Numbered from the stretch's first letter, positions 1 through 5,658 are shown. The stretch is 5,658 nucleotides of DNA from Schlesneria sp. (GCA_025353525.1 JANXOO010000815.1:1-5658), one strand, 5' to 3'. Translations and numbers: made by a program. Notes: a model not told the origin generated them from the sequence alone.

Positions 1-3000
1 CCCGAGGTTGGCAGAGCCTGCTGGAAGACCAAAGATTTGGCAGCAGCGGCGGCGATTGTTCCCGAGGCCGAATTCAGCGTGACCACATAGTTTCTTCCGT
101 AGTTGCCATCAACAATCGTGAAACCGGCATTGACGGTTAACGTGCTCTTGTCAGGTCCCAAAACGGCTTTCGAAACGTACGATTCATGCAAGCCCGTCAC
201 AAAATCGTTTCCGTACATCACTCCGGCGAAGGGGATTGCTGTCGCCGAGGTTGTTCCGTCGTAAACCTTCCAGTTTGCTGCGGCAGAAATCGTGATCGGT
301 GCCGGAGCGATTGTTCCAGCAATAGACGTTTTCGTGATGGTGTAGTCGCGACCACCGTTTCCGTCGTCGATTGTGTAACCGGCGTTGACTGTCAAAACAC
401 TTTTGCTTGCCCCCAGGACGTTGACCGAAGCGTAAGATTCCGTCAGCCCGGTGACATTGTCGGTGCCGTACAACCCCGAAGCGAACGGTAACGCGTCGGC
501 TGAAGTGGTGCCATCAAAAGTTTTTGTATTGGGTGAGGCAACAACGGTGAGTCGGAAAGGCGTAATCGTTCCGGCGGCGGTCTTGACGGTGATGACGTAA
601 TCGTTTCCGCCATTGCCACCGTTGATCGTATACTGGATGACCCTGAGCAGGCTGCCATTCGTCCCCAATACATCTTTGGATTCGAAAACCTGAATCAGAT
701 CAGTGACCGTGTCGGTTCCCTTGAGGCCGGTGATGGTCGGTATTTTGACGGTTGACGTTGAGCCGTCATAAATTTTTCTGTCGGATGCGGCCGAAATGAC
801 CAGCGCCGTCGGGCTGATCGTGAAATACAACGGCGCGCTGTAGGCGTTGGAATACTGAACAAGGTTGCTCGTGAATTTGGCAACCGCCGTATAAGTCCCC
901 GCGTCTCGGGGTGCCCCTGGAAGTGGCCTGGTGATCAGAGCCTGATCTGCGGTCAGTTTTCCGCTGTAATACGAATAGGACAGCGTCGCATCACCGAAAA
1001 CCGCCAGTGACTTGTTTTTGATATCAAATGCCCGCGCATTCGACACGGCATATGCCGTGCCCTGGTATGCACCGCCAGCGATCGTTGCAGTCACAGTCGG
1101 GATTTCGGGGATGACATCAATCCGCAACGTTTTTGCCGCACGATCGATATCGAATCCGCCATTGGCGGTTCCACCGTCGTCCTGCACCTGGAAATTGAAA
1201 TTCCCGTAGTTTTGTCCGAACGTATGAAGGGCAGGCGTATAGGCCAGTTTGCCGGCACTGATGTCAATTGCGCTGACGAATTGACCTTGGGTCACGGCCG
1301 CGCCGCGATCAGTCAATGTTCCCGTAGCGGGCAGCGTTGTGATCTCGACCGCTTTCAACGCATTTGAGGGGATGTTGACGGGATCAGTAAAACCGAAATT
1401 GGATGTCTGGATGGTAAACATAGTGTCCTTGACGAGCGTCACGGTGCCTGACGTTCCGGACGGAGCGGCATCGCGCAGTTGCCCCGGCAGCGACGAGATT
1501 CCGTTGGCAATAACGACGACAGAAAAGTTCCCGCCAGTCGCAAAATCGGATGGCAAATCGAAGTTGACAGTCACGACTTTATTCCCCGTCGCCACTCCGG
1601 GAGTCCATCCGGTGGTGCGAGCGTACGTCACGATCCCCGTAAGCGTATTGGTCACGCGAACGATCGGATAATTTGTTGACATTTCGGCGTCGTCACCATA
1701 AGAAGCTCCTTCGGAAATCCCGGTCAACCGGGTTCCCGAAAGGATGTAACCGGTCGAGGATGTCTGGACGATTCCGGAAATTGTCGGACGCCATTCCGGG
1801 TTGGGAGTACCGTCGGGTGCATAGTCCCAAATCTGACCCGCCCCGGCACCGCCAAGCAAGATGTGCCCGTTGGGCAATGAAAGCATACGAAGTACGAATG
1901 CAGGACCATTGCTGAGCGATGCTCCAAGGACTCCTCCAGGCGTCACATCGGCCAGTGAATTCGTCGTATAGTCATAATCGAAGAGTTTCGTCGGACTTGA
2001 AAAGATCTGGGGTTGGGTCATATCGGCAGCGAACAGGAAATGGCCATTCGGAAGCATTACTCCCGGCGCGTCATCTGCTCCCATCCCGACTGGCAACTTT
2101 GGACCGGCTGCCCAGGTATTGGTCGACGGTGAATAGATCACAGTATTGTTATTGGCACCAGCCAAAAAGACATTTCCGTTCGGCAGTATCGTCTGGGGTC
2201 CGAGTTCATAACCGTACTTCGAACCCGTCAATGGAACGGGGACGACCCCCGCATCGACCCACGTCCCGGTCGACGGGATGTATCTTTGCGCATGTCCCGT
2301 GCCAGTCGACGAACTTGCGAAAATATCGTACGAAAGGACGCTTCCGTCGGCGAGCAACGACCAGGTCTCTTCGTCACTCGAATCACCTCGCAACTTCGAT
2401 CCGGTTTTTGTCCAGGTATTTGACGCCGGATCGAAGAGATAGGTCTGATCATCGCTAAGGTAGCCAGCAAGAATTTTCCCGCTTGGCAACAACACCGTCG
2501 GATCATCGCCAAATTGTGTTTGAGGGAAATCCGCAATCGCTTTCCATTTGTCCGCGACAGGATCGTAGATCTCGCCGGTGTTGACCCAGTTTTGCTTCAG
2601 TGGACTACCGCTGTATTCACCGCCGATAACCAGGACACGACCGTCGGGCAGCACGTTAGACCCGACATAAAGGCGGGCAGTTCCCATCGAAGCGATCGCA
2701 GAACTGGCAGAATTCACATAGTTCCCGGCATTATCCGGCGAAAGCTTTGAAAATGAATCCAGGGCACTTGTTCCCTGAACGATGACTGTACCATCGGTCA
2801 AAAGCATCATCGTTCCGGCGCTGATGGTGCTCGCCAGCGGGGTCCAGGTACCGGTCGACGCCGTCAGCAAGCGGCGCGATTCCAGATCTTCGACAATCGC
2901 GGGAACCGAGGTCACGAAGCGGCTGCGCGAAGTGCGAACCAACCCGTTGAAATAATTCGAACGACGATAGTTCGAGATGCAGCAGACCCAATCCCTCAAT

Positions 3001-3014
3001 CGAGCGATGAACAT
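1..3014 (-). CDS. Giant multidomain surface protein: LEPR-XLL-like leader, Kelch propeller, cadherin-like, MBG and YDG repeats (partial, 3' end off window)
   Basis: The frame is open for 1004 codons from ATG 3014 to the left edge, so the C-terminus is missing. An in-frame TGA lies five codons upstream (3027-3029) and AGGGG sits six bases before the ATG, which supports this start. Domains in order: basic leader with LESRRLL (residues 44-50); seven-bladed Kelch-type propeller (about 54-400) with repeated L-P-[DNS]-G and Y-D-P...W motifs; E-set/IPT-like sandwich (about 408-512, SYGDDAEMSTNYPIVRV); cadherin/CSPG-like domain (about 528-634, QVQDDGGTANGG); MBG-like module (about 640-734, GTYTAVAKF); three YDG repeats (735-988). 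Residues 990 onward (KSLVFQQ) look like the start of another Ig-like repeat. The only cysteines are C11 and C12, which suits an extracytoplasmic protein. The role is inferred as adhesion or cell-surface/matrix structure. Galactose-oxidase chemistry is unlikely because the Cys-Tyr cofactor residue and C-terminal histidine are absent. Confidence is high for the gene and domain types, low for function. Confidence 0.93.
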   Translation of the reverse strand, partial: MFIARLRDWVCCISNYRRSNYFNGLVRTSRSRFVTSVPAIVEDLESRRLLTASTGTWTPLASTISAGTMMLLTDGTVIVQGTSALDSFSKLSPDNAGNYVNSASSAIASMGTARLYVGSNVLPDGRVLVIGGEYSGSPLKQNWVNTGEIYDPVADKWKAIADFPQTQFGDDPTVLLPSGKILAGYLSDDQTYLFDPASNTWTKTGSKLRGDSSDEETWSLLADGSVLSYDIFASSSTGTGHAQRYIPSTGTWVDAGVVPVPLTGSKYGYELGPQTILPNGNVFLAGANNNTVIYSPSTNTWAAGPKLPVGMGADDAPGVMLPNGHFLFAADMTQPQIFSSPTKLFDYDYTTNSLADVTPGGVLGASLSNGPAFVLRMLSLPNGHILLGGAGAGQIWDYAPDGTPNPEWRPTISGIVQTSSTGYILSGTRLTGISEGASYGDDAEMSTNYPIVRVTNTLTGIVTYARTTGWTPGVATGNKVVTVNFDLPSDFATGGNFSVVVIANGISSLPGQLRDAAPSGTSGTVTLVKDTMFTIQTSNFGFTDPVNIPSNALKAVEITTLPATGTLTDRGAAVTQGQFVSAIDISAGKLAYTPALHTFGQNYGNFNFQVQDDGGTANGGFDIDRAAKTLRIDVIPEIPTVTATIAGGAYQGTAYAVSNARAFDIKNKSLAVFGDATLSYSYYSGKLTADQALITRPLPGAPRDAGTYTAVAKFTSNLVQYSNAYSAPLYFTISPTALVISAASDRKIYDGSTSTVKIPTITGLKGTDTVTDLIQVFESKDVLGTNGSLLRVIQYTINGGNGGNDYVITVKTAAGTITPFRLTVVASPNTKTFDGTTSADALPFASGLYGTDNVTGLTESYASVNVLGASKSVLTVNAGYTIDDGNGGRDYTITKTSIAGTIAPAPITISAAANWKVYDGTTSATAIPFAGVMYGNDFVTGLHESYVSKAVLGPDKSTLTVNAGFTIVDGNYGRNYVVTLNSASGTIAAAAAKSLVFQQALPTS
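51..812 (-). repeat. Three tandem YDG-domain repeats within the surface protein
   Basis: Residues 735-988 form three protein repeats of 83-86 residues: 812-564, 563-306 and 305-51. The hallmark K-[ITV]-[YF]-D-G-[ST]-T-S recurs with its Asp at residues 750, 834 and 919 (spacing 84 and 85). Each unit then has a G..G.D.VTGL-like stretch, a VLG stretch, a G-N-x-G-x-[ND]-Y core and ends in G-T-I. Units 2 and 3 are the closest pair. Synonymous positions between them differ freely, so the duplication is old or under protein-level selection. YDG domains are typical of long bacterial surface and adhesin-like proteins, where they serve as stalk modules. Confidence 0.85.
1815..2855 (-). other. Seven-bladed Kelch-type beta-propeller region
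   Basis: Residues 54-400 of the large protein contain seven spaced copies of the blade motif, with the leading Leu at residues 71, 122, 176, 221, 277, 321 and 380 (for example LPDGRVLVIGG, LPNGNVFLAGA, LPNGHILLGGA). Spacing is 44-59 residues. Between them sit Y/F-D/S-P...W strands such as YDPVADKW, FDPASNTW and YSPSTNTW. The count of seven fits a closed propeller of the galactose-oxidase/Kelch type. The early TGTWTPL strand may supply the closing strand of the last blade. The fold is inferred from repeat spacing only. Confidence 0.8.
2862..2885 (-). other. LEPR-XLL-like motif of the surface protein leader
   Basis: Codons 44-51 of the large protein read LESRRLLT. They follow a basic, serine-rich leader of about 40 residues with no clear hydrophobic signal-peptide core. 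The motif matches the LEPR-XLL pattern found near the N-terminus of many very large planctomycete and some proteobacterial surface proteins, with Ser replacing Pro at the third position. It is presumed to be involved in export or sorting, but its mechanism is not established as far as I know. The following residues go straight into the first propeller strand (TGTWTPL). Confidence 0.7.
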
Positions 3015-3341
3015 GGCAGGCCCCTGTCAATTTGTCGAAATAGTCGATGCTGGAATGTCATTTGGAAGTACCGTTCACTGCAAACTCGTAACCATCCAAA
3101 AATGGCTGCACGATTAAACTCAACTTCGCAGATTTCCCATATGTTTTACGGCACGAATCAAATTTTTCCGGTCAGTTGGACACTCATCGAAATGCCAAAT
3201 TCCGAAAAGGCCATGAGCACTCTTCGGTTGAATCGGCGTTTGATAAATGCCTCATTCTGAGACGCGAGCGGGATAAAGATTTCGTAAGACTAGAATGCGA
3301 ATGTGTCTGGTGCAAGCGATCGGGCAAAATCAGGCGTTTTT
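3015..3341. other. Gene-free stretch upstream of the surface protein gene
   Basis: About 327 bp separate the stop codon of the small gene from the ATG of the large surface-protein gene. I see no convincing ORF, tRNA or strong hairpin, and no hairpin followed by a T-run on the minus strand. It should hold the promoter and 5' UTR of the large gene, but no clear -35/-10 pair could be placed. A TTGACA on the minus strand (3025-3030) lies only 11 bases before the start codon and cannot act as its -35 element. The length suggests that the large gene has its own promoter. Confidence 0.5.
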
Positions 3342-3737
3342 CTACGTGTCGCCCAATCCCGATCCGAGAGCGAACTGTTCAAATCCTGTTTCACGCAGAC
3401 GTGACTTTAACAATTCCGAGCGTTCGGATTCCCGCAATCCGTTGAGTAATCCGAAAAGGACGCAGCCCATCACGATACTGGTGACGCTCACGACGCTCAT
3501 TGGCAGATGGAACGGTTTGAGGTCAGCAAAGATTTCATCGACACTGCAGTACTCGCCGAACTTTTCGCCGTTATAGAGCATCTCGACGCCGCAGAAATCG
3601 GATGTCCATTCGTAGTCGAACGGGCCGTAAACTTTCCGGCGGTGTTTCACCCAGAAGCGGCTTCCGTCGAGAAAAATTCCATGACTGCCAGACACATTCA
3701 ATCCCCGCGTGGATACGGATGGTGATGTCACTTGCAC
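3342..3737 (-). CDS. Small protein of unknown function, probable planctomycete-specific family
   Basis: From GTG 3737 to the TAG at 3342-3344 this gives 131 residues. The core at about residues 28-77 is rich in aromatic and charged residues: WVKHRRKVYGPFDYEW, then a F-C-G-V-E-M-L-Y-N-G stretch, then KFGEYCS-DEIFADLKPF. A hydrophobic segment follows (about 79-99, VVSVTSIVMGCVLFGLLNG), and a charged tail (RESERSELLKSRLRETG) closes the protein. I recall similar hypothetical proteins in planctomycetes but know no assigned function. The hydrophobic stretch may be one membrane helix or a buried helix. The start is unsure: the frame is closed upstream by a TGA at 3762-3764, no ATG precedes the core, and GTG 3737 and GTG 3731 lack a Shine-Dalgarno. 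GTG 3695 (residue 15) has GGGGA six bases upstream and may be the true start, giving 117 residues. The gene stands alone between two long gaps. Confidence 0.8.
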   Translation of the reverse strand: MQVTSPSVSTRGLNVSGSHGIFLDGSRFWVKHRRKVYGPFDYEWTSDFCGVEMLYNGEKFGEYCSVDEIFADLKPFHLPMSVVSVTSIVMGCVLFGLLNGLRESERSELLKSRLRETGFEQFALGSGLGDT

Positions 3738-3791
3738 GCGAAGGACAACGCACCCCGGGCGTCATTTTCGTGCGACAGATTGACCAATTCA

Positions 3792-3806
3792 GGGCACGCG
3801 GTGCCC
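3792..3806. repeat. Perfect inverted repeat, 6-bp arms, 3-base loop
   Basis: GGGCAC and GTGCCC are separated by GCG. It lies 54 bp upstream of the GTG at 3737, on the side where the promoter or 5' UTR of the small gene should be. It could form an RNA hairpin or be a short operator half-site pair. No T-run follows on either strand, so it is not a typical terminator. Its short length makes chance occurrence possible. Confidence 0.35.
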
Positions 3807-3965
3807 GTTCTGAAACCCAAGCTGATAATACGGACACGAATACGATCATACGCATCGGGGAGATTACTGAGATCGCTACGTTTTCGGCAATACGGGTTCA
3901 GTCGAGTGGGGCATTCGGACGCGGTGGGGATTCAGATCCGCTGCATTCCGTGTTTCCGAATCCGG

Positions 3966-3984
3966 AATTCGCTCAAAGCGAATT
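3966..3984. repeat. Perfect inverted repeat, 7-bp arms, 5-base loop
   Basis: AATTCGC and GCGAATT flank the loop TCAAA. The repeat lies about 70 bp beyond the stop codon of the Ldh_2-type gene, in the gap before the small gene. It could be a second hairpin in the 3' UTR of the dehydrogenase transcript or a palindromic protein-binding site. No T-run follows it in the direction of transcription. Confidence 0.35.
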
Positions 3985-4025
3985 GCACTTTCAAGAGTGA
4001 AGAAGCGAGCTACCGCCTGGCGATG

Positions 4026-4050
4026 GATGCCACTGGTGCCAGTGTGCATC
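4026..4050 (-). terminator. Hairpin directly after the Ldh_2-type gene (possible U-less terminator)
   Basis: On the plus strand GATGC-CACTGG, a TG loop, CCAGTG, one bulged T and GCATC form 11 complementary pairs with a single bulge. In practice the innermost pair would open to give a 4-base loop. The hairpin begins 3 bp beyond the TGA at 4054-4056, a usual place for a terminator or an mRNA-end-protecting stem. No U-tract follows on the minus strand (CATCGCC comes next), so intrinsic termination is uncertain. Confidence 0.45.
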
Positions 4051-4053
4051 ACG

Positions 4054-5112
4054 TCAAACGCCGACAGGCGATTTCAAGCCGGTCATTGCCGCGGCCTGCG
4101 CTAATTTGTCGGCAACATCTTCAGGAAGGACGATCCCTTCCAGGAGCGCCCGTCGGTGCAAGTTCCATTCTCGTTCGCCCGGAAGCAGCACACGCTCGAC
4201 TCCCATTGCTGCGGGAACAGCGTGGATCTCGTCGATTAGCCGTTTGAGTCGCAAATCGAATTGCGTGAGTGATGTCATTGCGGCTACGTCGATCGCGATA
4301 AATGAGGCATTGTGGCCTGACGGCAGCGAGGGGTCGTCGAAGATCCAGCTTCCGACCTGCCATGTCATCAACCCGCCGGGCAGAATTGCGGAAAGGATCT
4401 CACACCACAGGCCGAACCCGTATCCCTTGTGGCCCGCCATCGGAGCCAGCGCGGCCCGATCAGGATAGAGAGTTCCGTCCGATGTCGGGTTGCCATCCAG
4501 ATCGATCAGCCACGACGAAGGAATTGGTTCACTCCGTTGCAGTGCCGCATAGATTTTGCCGCCAGCCACGGCAGCAGTGGCCATGTCGAGCACAATCGGA
4601 TCCCCGTTTCCGACCGGGATTCCGTACGCAATCGGATTGCTGCCAAGCACCGCACCGCGCGATCCAGGTGCTGCTACACTGGGAATATCGTTCCCGGTGA
4701 CCATGCCGATCAATCCCTCGCGAGCGGCCATCGCACAGAAGTAACCTGCCGCGCCGATATGCCCCGTGTTTTTCATTCCGACATAGGCAATCCCGACATT
4801 TCGGGCTTTTGACATAGCGGTGCGCATGGCGAAATGGCTACCGACCTGCCCAAGGGCTGACTCTCCATCGATGATCGCCCAGGCGGGCCCTTCGCGCTCG
4901 ATTCGCGGAACAGCGGTGGCCCGATAGCCACCTCCCTGAAGTTTTTTGAGGTATCCTGCCAGCAGCTTCGTACCGTGTGTAAAGACGCCCATCGCGTCGG
5001 TTGTCACCAGCGCACTTGCCGTTGTTTCCGCGTCCGATGTCGACATCCCGACCCGCGTCAGCGCATTGATACAAAAGGCAGTCAGTGATGCGACAGAAAC
5101 GGATTTTGTCAT
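4054..5112 (-). CDS. Ldh_2-family (malate/L-lactate/ureidoglycolate dehydrogenase-like) oxidoreductase
   Basis: The gene is complete: 352 residues, ATG 5112 to TGA 4054, a normal length for the family. It should be a cytoplasmic NAD(P)H-dependent 2-oxoacid/2-hydroxyacid oxidoreductase. Family landmarks are in order: TTDAMGVFTHG (residues 37-47, with H46 as the presumed catalytic acid/base), NTGHIGAAGYF (115-125), GSNPIAYGIP (157-166, nucleotide-site loop), DMATAAVAGGKI (176-187), GHKGYGFGL (227-235), SGHNASFIAID (266-275) and LPGEREW (310-316). The first motif departs from the common D-x-R-G-x-x-S-H-G form, with Met replacing Arg and Thr replacing Ser, so substrate cannot be read from homology. 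Known relatives act on malate, L-lactate, ureidoglycolate, diketogulonate or sulfolactate. There is no clear Shine-Dalgarno. The start lies 49 bp after the upstream dehydrogenase stop, suggesting one transcript. Family assignment is secure; substrate is open. Confidence 0.95.
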   Translation of the reverse strand: MTKSVSVASLTAFCINALTRVGMSTSDAETTASALVTTDAMGVFTHGTKLLAGYLKKLQGGGYRATAVPRIEREGPAWAIIDGESALGQVGSHFAMRTAMSKARNVGIAYVGMKNTGHIGAAGYFCAMAAREGLIGMVTGNDIPSVAAPGSRGAVLGSNPIAYGIPVGNGDPIVLDMATAAVAGGKIYAALQRSEPIPSSWLIDLDGNPTSDGTLYPDRAALAPMAGHKGYGFGLWCEILSAILPGGLMTWQVGSWIFDDPSLPSGHNASFIAIDVAAMTSLTQFDLRLKRLIDEIHAVPAAMGVERVLLPGEREWNLHRRALLEGIVLPEDVADKLAQAAAMTGLKSPVGV

Positions 5113-5161
5113 TCGGTCAGTTTTCGTGCAAGGTGAACGCCAACGGTGATTTGATCGCGGA

Positions 5162-5658
5162 CTATGGATTCACGACATTTGGCAGTTTCTCACCGCGCAT
5201 CGCAATCGCAGCGAGACTGGCGGCGGTTTCTCTCAATTTGCGAACAGCAGGCACGCTGCACGACGCAATGTGCGACGCGACAATCACCTGGTCCATTTTA
5301 AGAATCGGATGATCCGGCGGAATCGGTTCCGGCGAGAAAACGTCAATTGCTGCCGCTGAAATATGTCCGCTCTGTAGCGCCGCAGTCAGCGCATCGGAAT
5401 TGACAAGGTCTCCACGCGACAGGTTGATCAGGATCACGCCCGGCTTCATGCGTCCCAGAGACACTTGATCAATCATTCCGCGAGTTTGAGCCGTCGACGG
5501 GCAGTGCAGCGTGACAAGATCCGATTGAGCCAGCAGCTCTTGCAGTGCAACGGACTGGTACCCGGACCGCTCGATGTCACCGGCGGCAACCGCCGGATCA
5601 TAAACGAGGACCCGACATTTGAAGGGGCGAAGCCGCGAGGCGACTTCGCGTCCGATCC
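5162..5658 (-). CDS. D-isomer-specific 2-hydroxyacid dehydrogenase, C-terminal part (5' end off window)
   Basis: The frame is open from the right edge to the TAG at 5162-5164, giving 164 complete codons. The fragment begins inside the Rossmann-fold glycine motif (IGREVA, with the preceding Gly cut by the edge). It continues through VYDPAV, where Asp20 of the fragment ends strand beta-2 and points to NAD(H) preference. It then has TLHCPSTAQTRGMID, MKPGVILINLSRGDLV, AAIDVFSPEP and ASHIAS, and ends in LPNVVNP. The catalytic triad of the family is visible as Arg81, Glu110 and His129. The 29-residue Arg-Glu spacing matches my recollection of E. coli SerA. The enzyme reversibly reduces a 2-oxoacid to a D-2-hydroxyacid in the cytoplasm. 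It resembles phosphoglycerate, glyoxylate/hydroxypyruvate and sulfolactate dehydrogenases; the substrate cannot be told. There is no ACT domain, since the protein stops right after the NAD-binding/catalytic part, which argues against a SerA with a regulatory tail. It probably heads the operon with the next dehydrogenase. Confidence 0.95.
   Translation of the reverse strand, partial: IGREVASRLRPFKCRVLVYDPAVAAGDIERSGYQSVALQELLAQSDLVTLHCPSTAQTRGMIDQVSLGRMKPGVILINLSRGDLVNSDALTAALQSGHISAAAIDVFSPEPIPPDHPILKMDQVIVASHIASCSVPAVRKLRETAASLAAIAMRGEKLPNVVNP

Larger units (their letters stand above)
3738..4053. other. Gene-free stretch with several inverted repeats
   Basis: About 316 bp lie between the stop of the Ldh_2-type gene and the small gene. 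Overlapping ORFs on both strands here have unnatural composition (rich in Arg, Ser and Pro) and resemble no protein I know. The stretch holds a long hairpin directly after the dehydrogenase stop (4026-4050) and two shorter perfect inverted repeats (3966-3984 and 3792-3806). It probably contains the end of the upstream transcript and the promoter of the small gene, though no good -35/-10 pair was found. Confidence 0.5.

Noticed and set aside
1919..2458. Plus-strand ORF of 179 codons inside the large gene
   Set aside because: It is antisense to the Kelch propeller region, its composition is dominated by Arg, Ser and His, and it has no recognisable motif. The minus-strand frame explains the sequence fully.
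1480..2855. Active galactose/glyoxal oxidase (AA5-like) in the large protein
   Set aside because: The propeller contains no cysteine for the Cys-Tyr cofactor, and the E-set region has no copper-ligand histidine.
3025..3030. Minus-strand TTGACA as a -35 element
   Set aside because: It lies 11 bases before the ATG at 3014, so a matching -10 would fall inside the coding region.
3176..3445. Plus-strand ORF of 89 codons in the gap upstream of the large gene
   Set aside because: It begins with TTG without a Shine-Dalgarno, runs into the 3' end of the small gene in antisense, and has no recognisable motif.
3571..3855. Minus-strand ORF of 94 codons overlapping the small gene in another frame
   Set aside because: It starts with an ATG but reads as unstructured Arg-rich sequence in the overlap, and the alternative frame has clear protein-like motifs.
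3602..4000. Plus-strand ORF of 132 codons antisense to the small gene
   Set aside because: Half of it is the complement of the conserved-looking small protein, and the rest lies in the gap with no motif.
3732..4247. Plus-strand ORF of 171 codons across the gap and the dehydrogenase 3' end
   Set aside because: It overlaps the well-supported Ldh_2-type gene and both hairpins, has low-complexity Arg/Ser composition and resembles nothing known.
1..5658. CRISPR array, insertion sequence, tRNA or phage genes
   Set aside because: No short regularly spaced DNA repeats, transposase motifs, terminal inverted repeats or tRNA-like cloverleaf were seen on either strand.

Overview
The window looks like chromosomal DNA of a planctomycete. 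Three things point there: a variant LEPR-XLL leader (LESRRLL) on a giant repeat-rich surface protein, a small protein of a type I associate with planctomycetes, and the weak Shine-Dalgarno signals. This is inference from motifs; no rRNA or other phylogenetic marker is present. All four genes I can support are on the minus strand, so transcription runs from high to low coordinates. Both outer genes run off the window.

Right side (5658 to 4054): the C-terminal part of a D-isomer-specific 2-hydroxyacid dehydrogenase is followed after 49 bp by a complete 352-residue Ldh_2-family (malate/L-lactate/ureidoglycolate dehydrogenase-like) oxidoreductase. They probably form an operon. The two families are unrelated NAD(P)-dependent dehydrogenases that usually act on opposite stereoisomers of 2-hydroxyacids, so the pair could interconvert enantiomers through a shared 2-oxoacid. 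A strong imperfect hairpin starts 3 bp after the second gene's stop codon.

Middle (4053 to 3015): a short gene of 131 codons or fewer encodes a conserved-looking protein of unknown function with one hydrophobic segment. It lies between two gene-free stretches of about 320 bp. The first of these holds several inverted repeats; the second shows nothing I can name.

Left side (3014 to 1): a very large gene is open for all 1004 codons in the window. The product has a LEPR-XLL-like leader, a seven-bladed Kelch-type propeller, an E-set/IPT-like beta-sandwich, a cadherin-like (CSPG-type) domain, an MBG-like module and three tandem YDG repeats, and it continues past the edge. It is probably an exported cell-surface or matrix protein. 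Nothing ties it functionally to the dehydrogenase pair.
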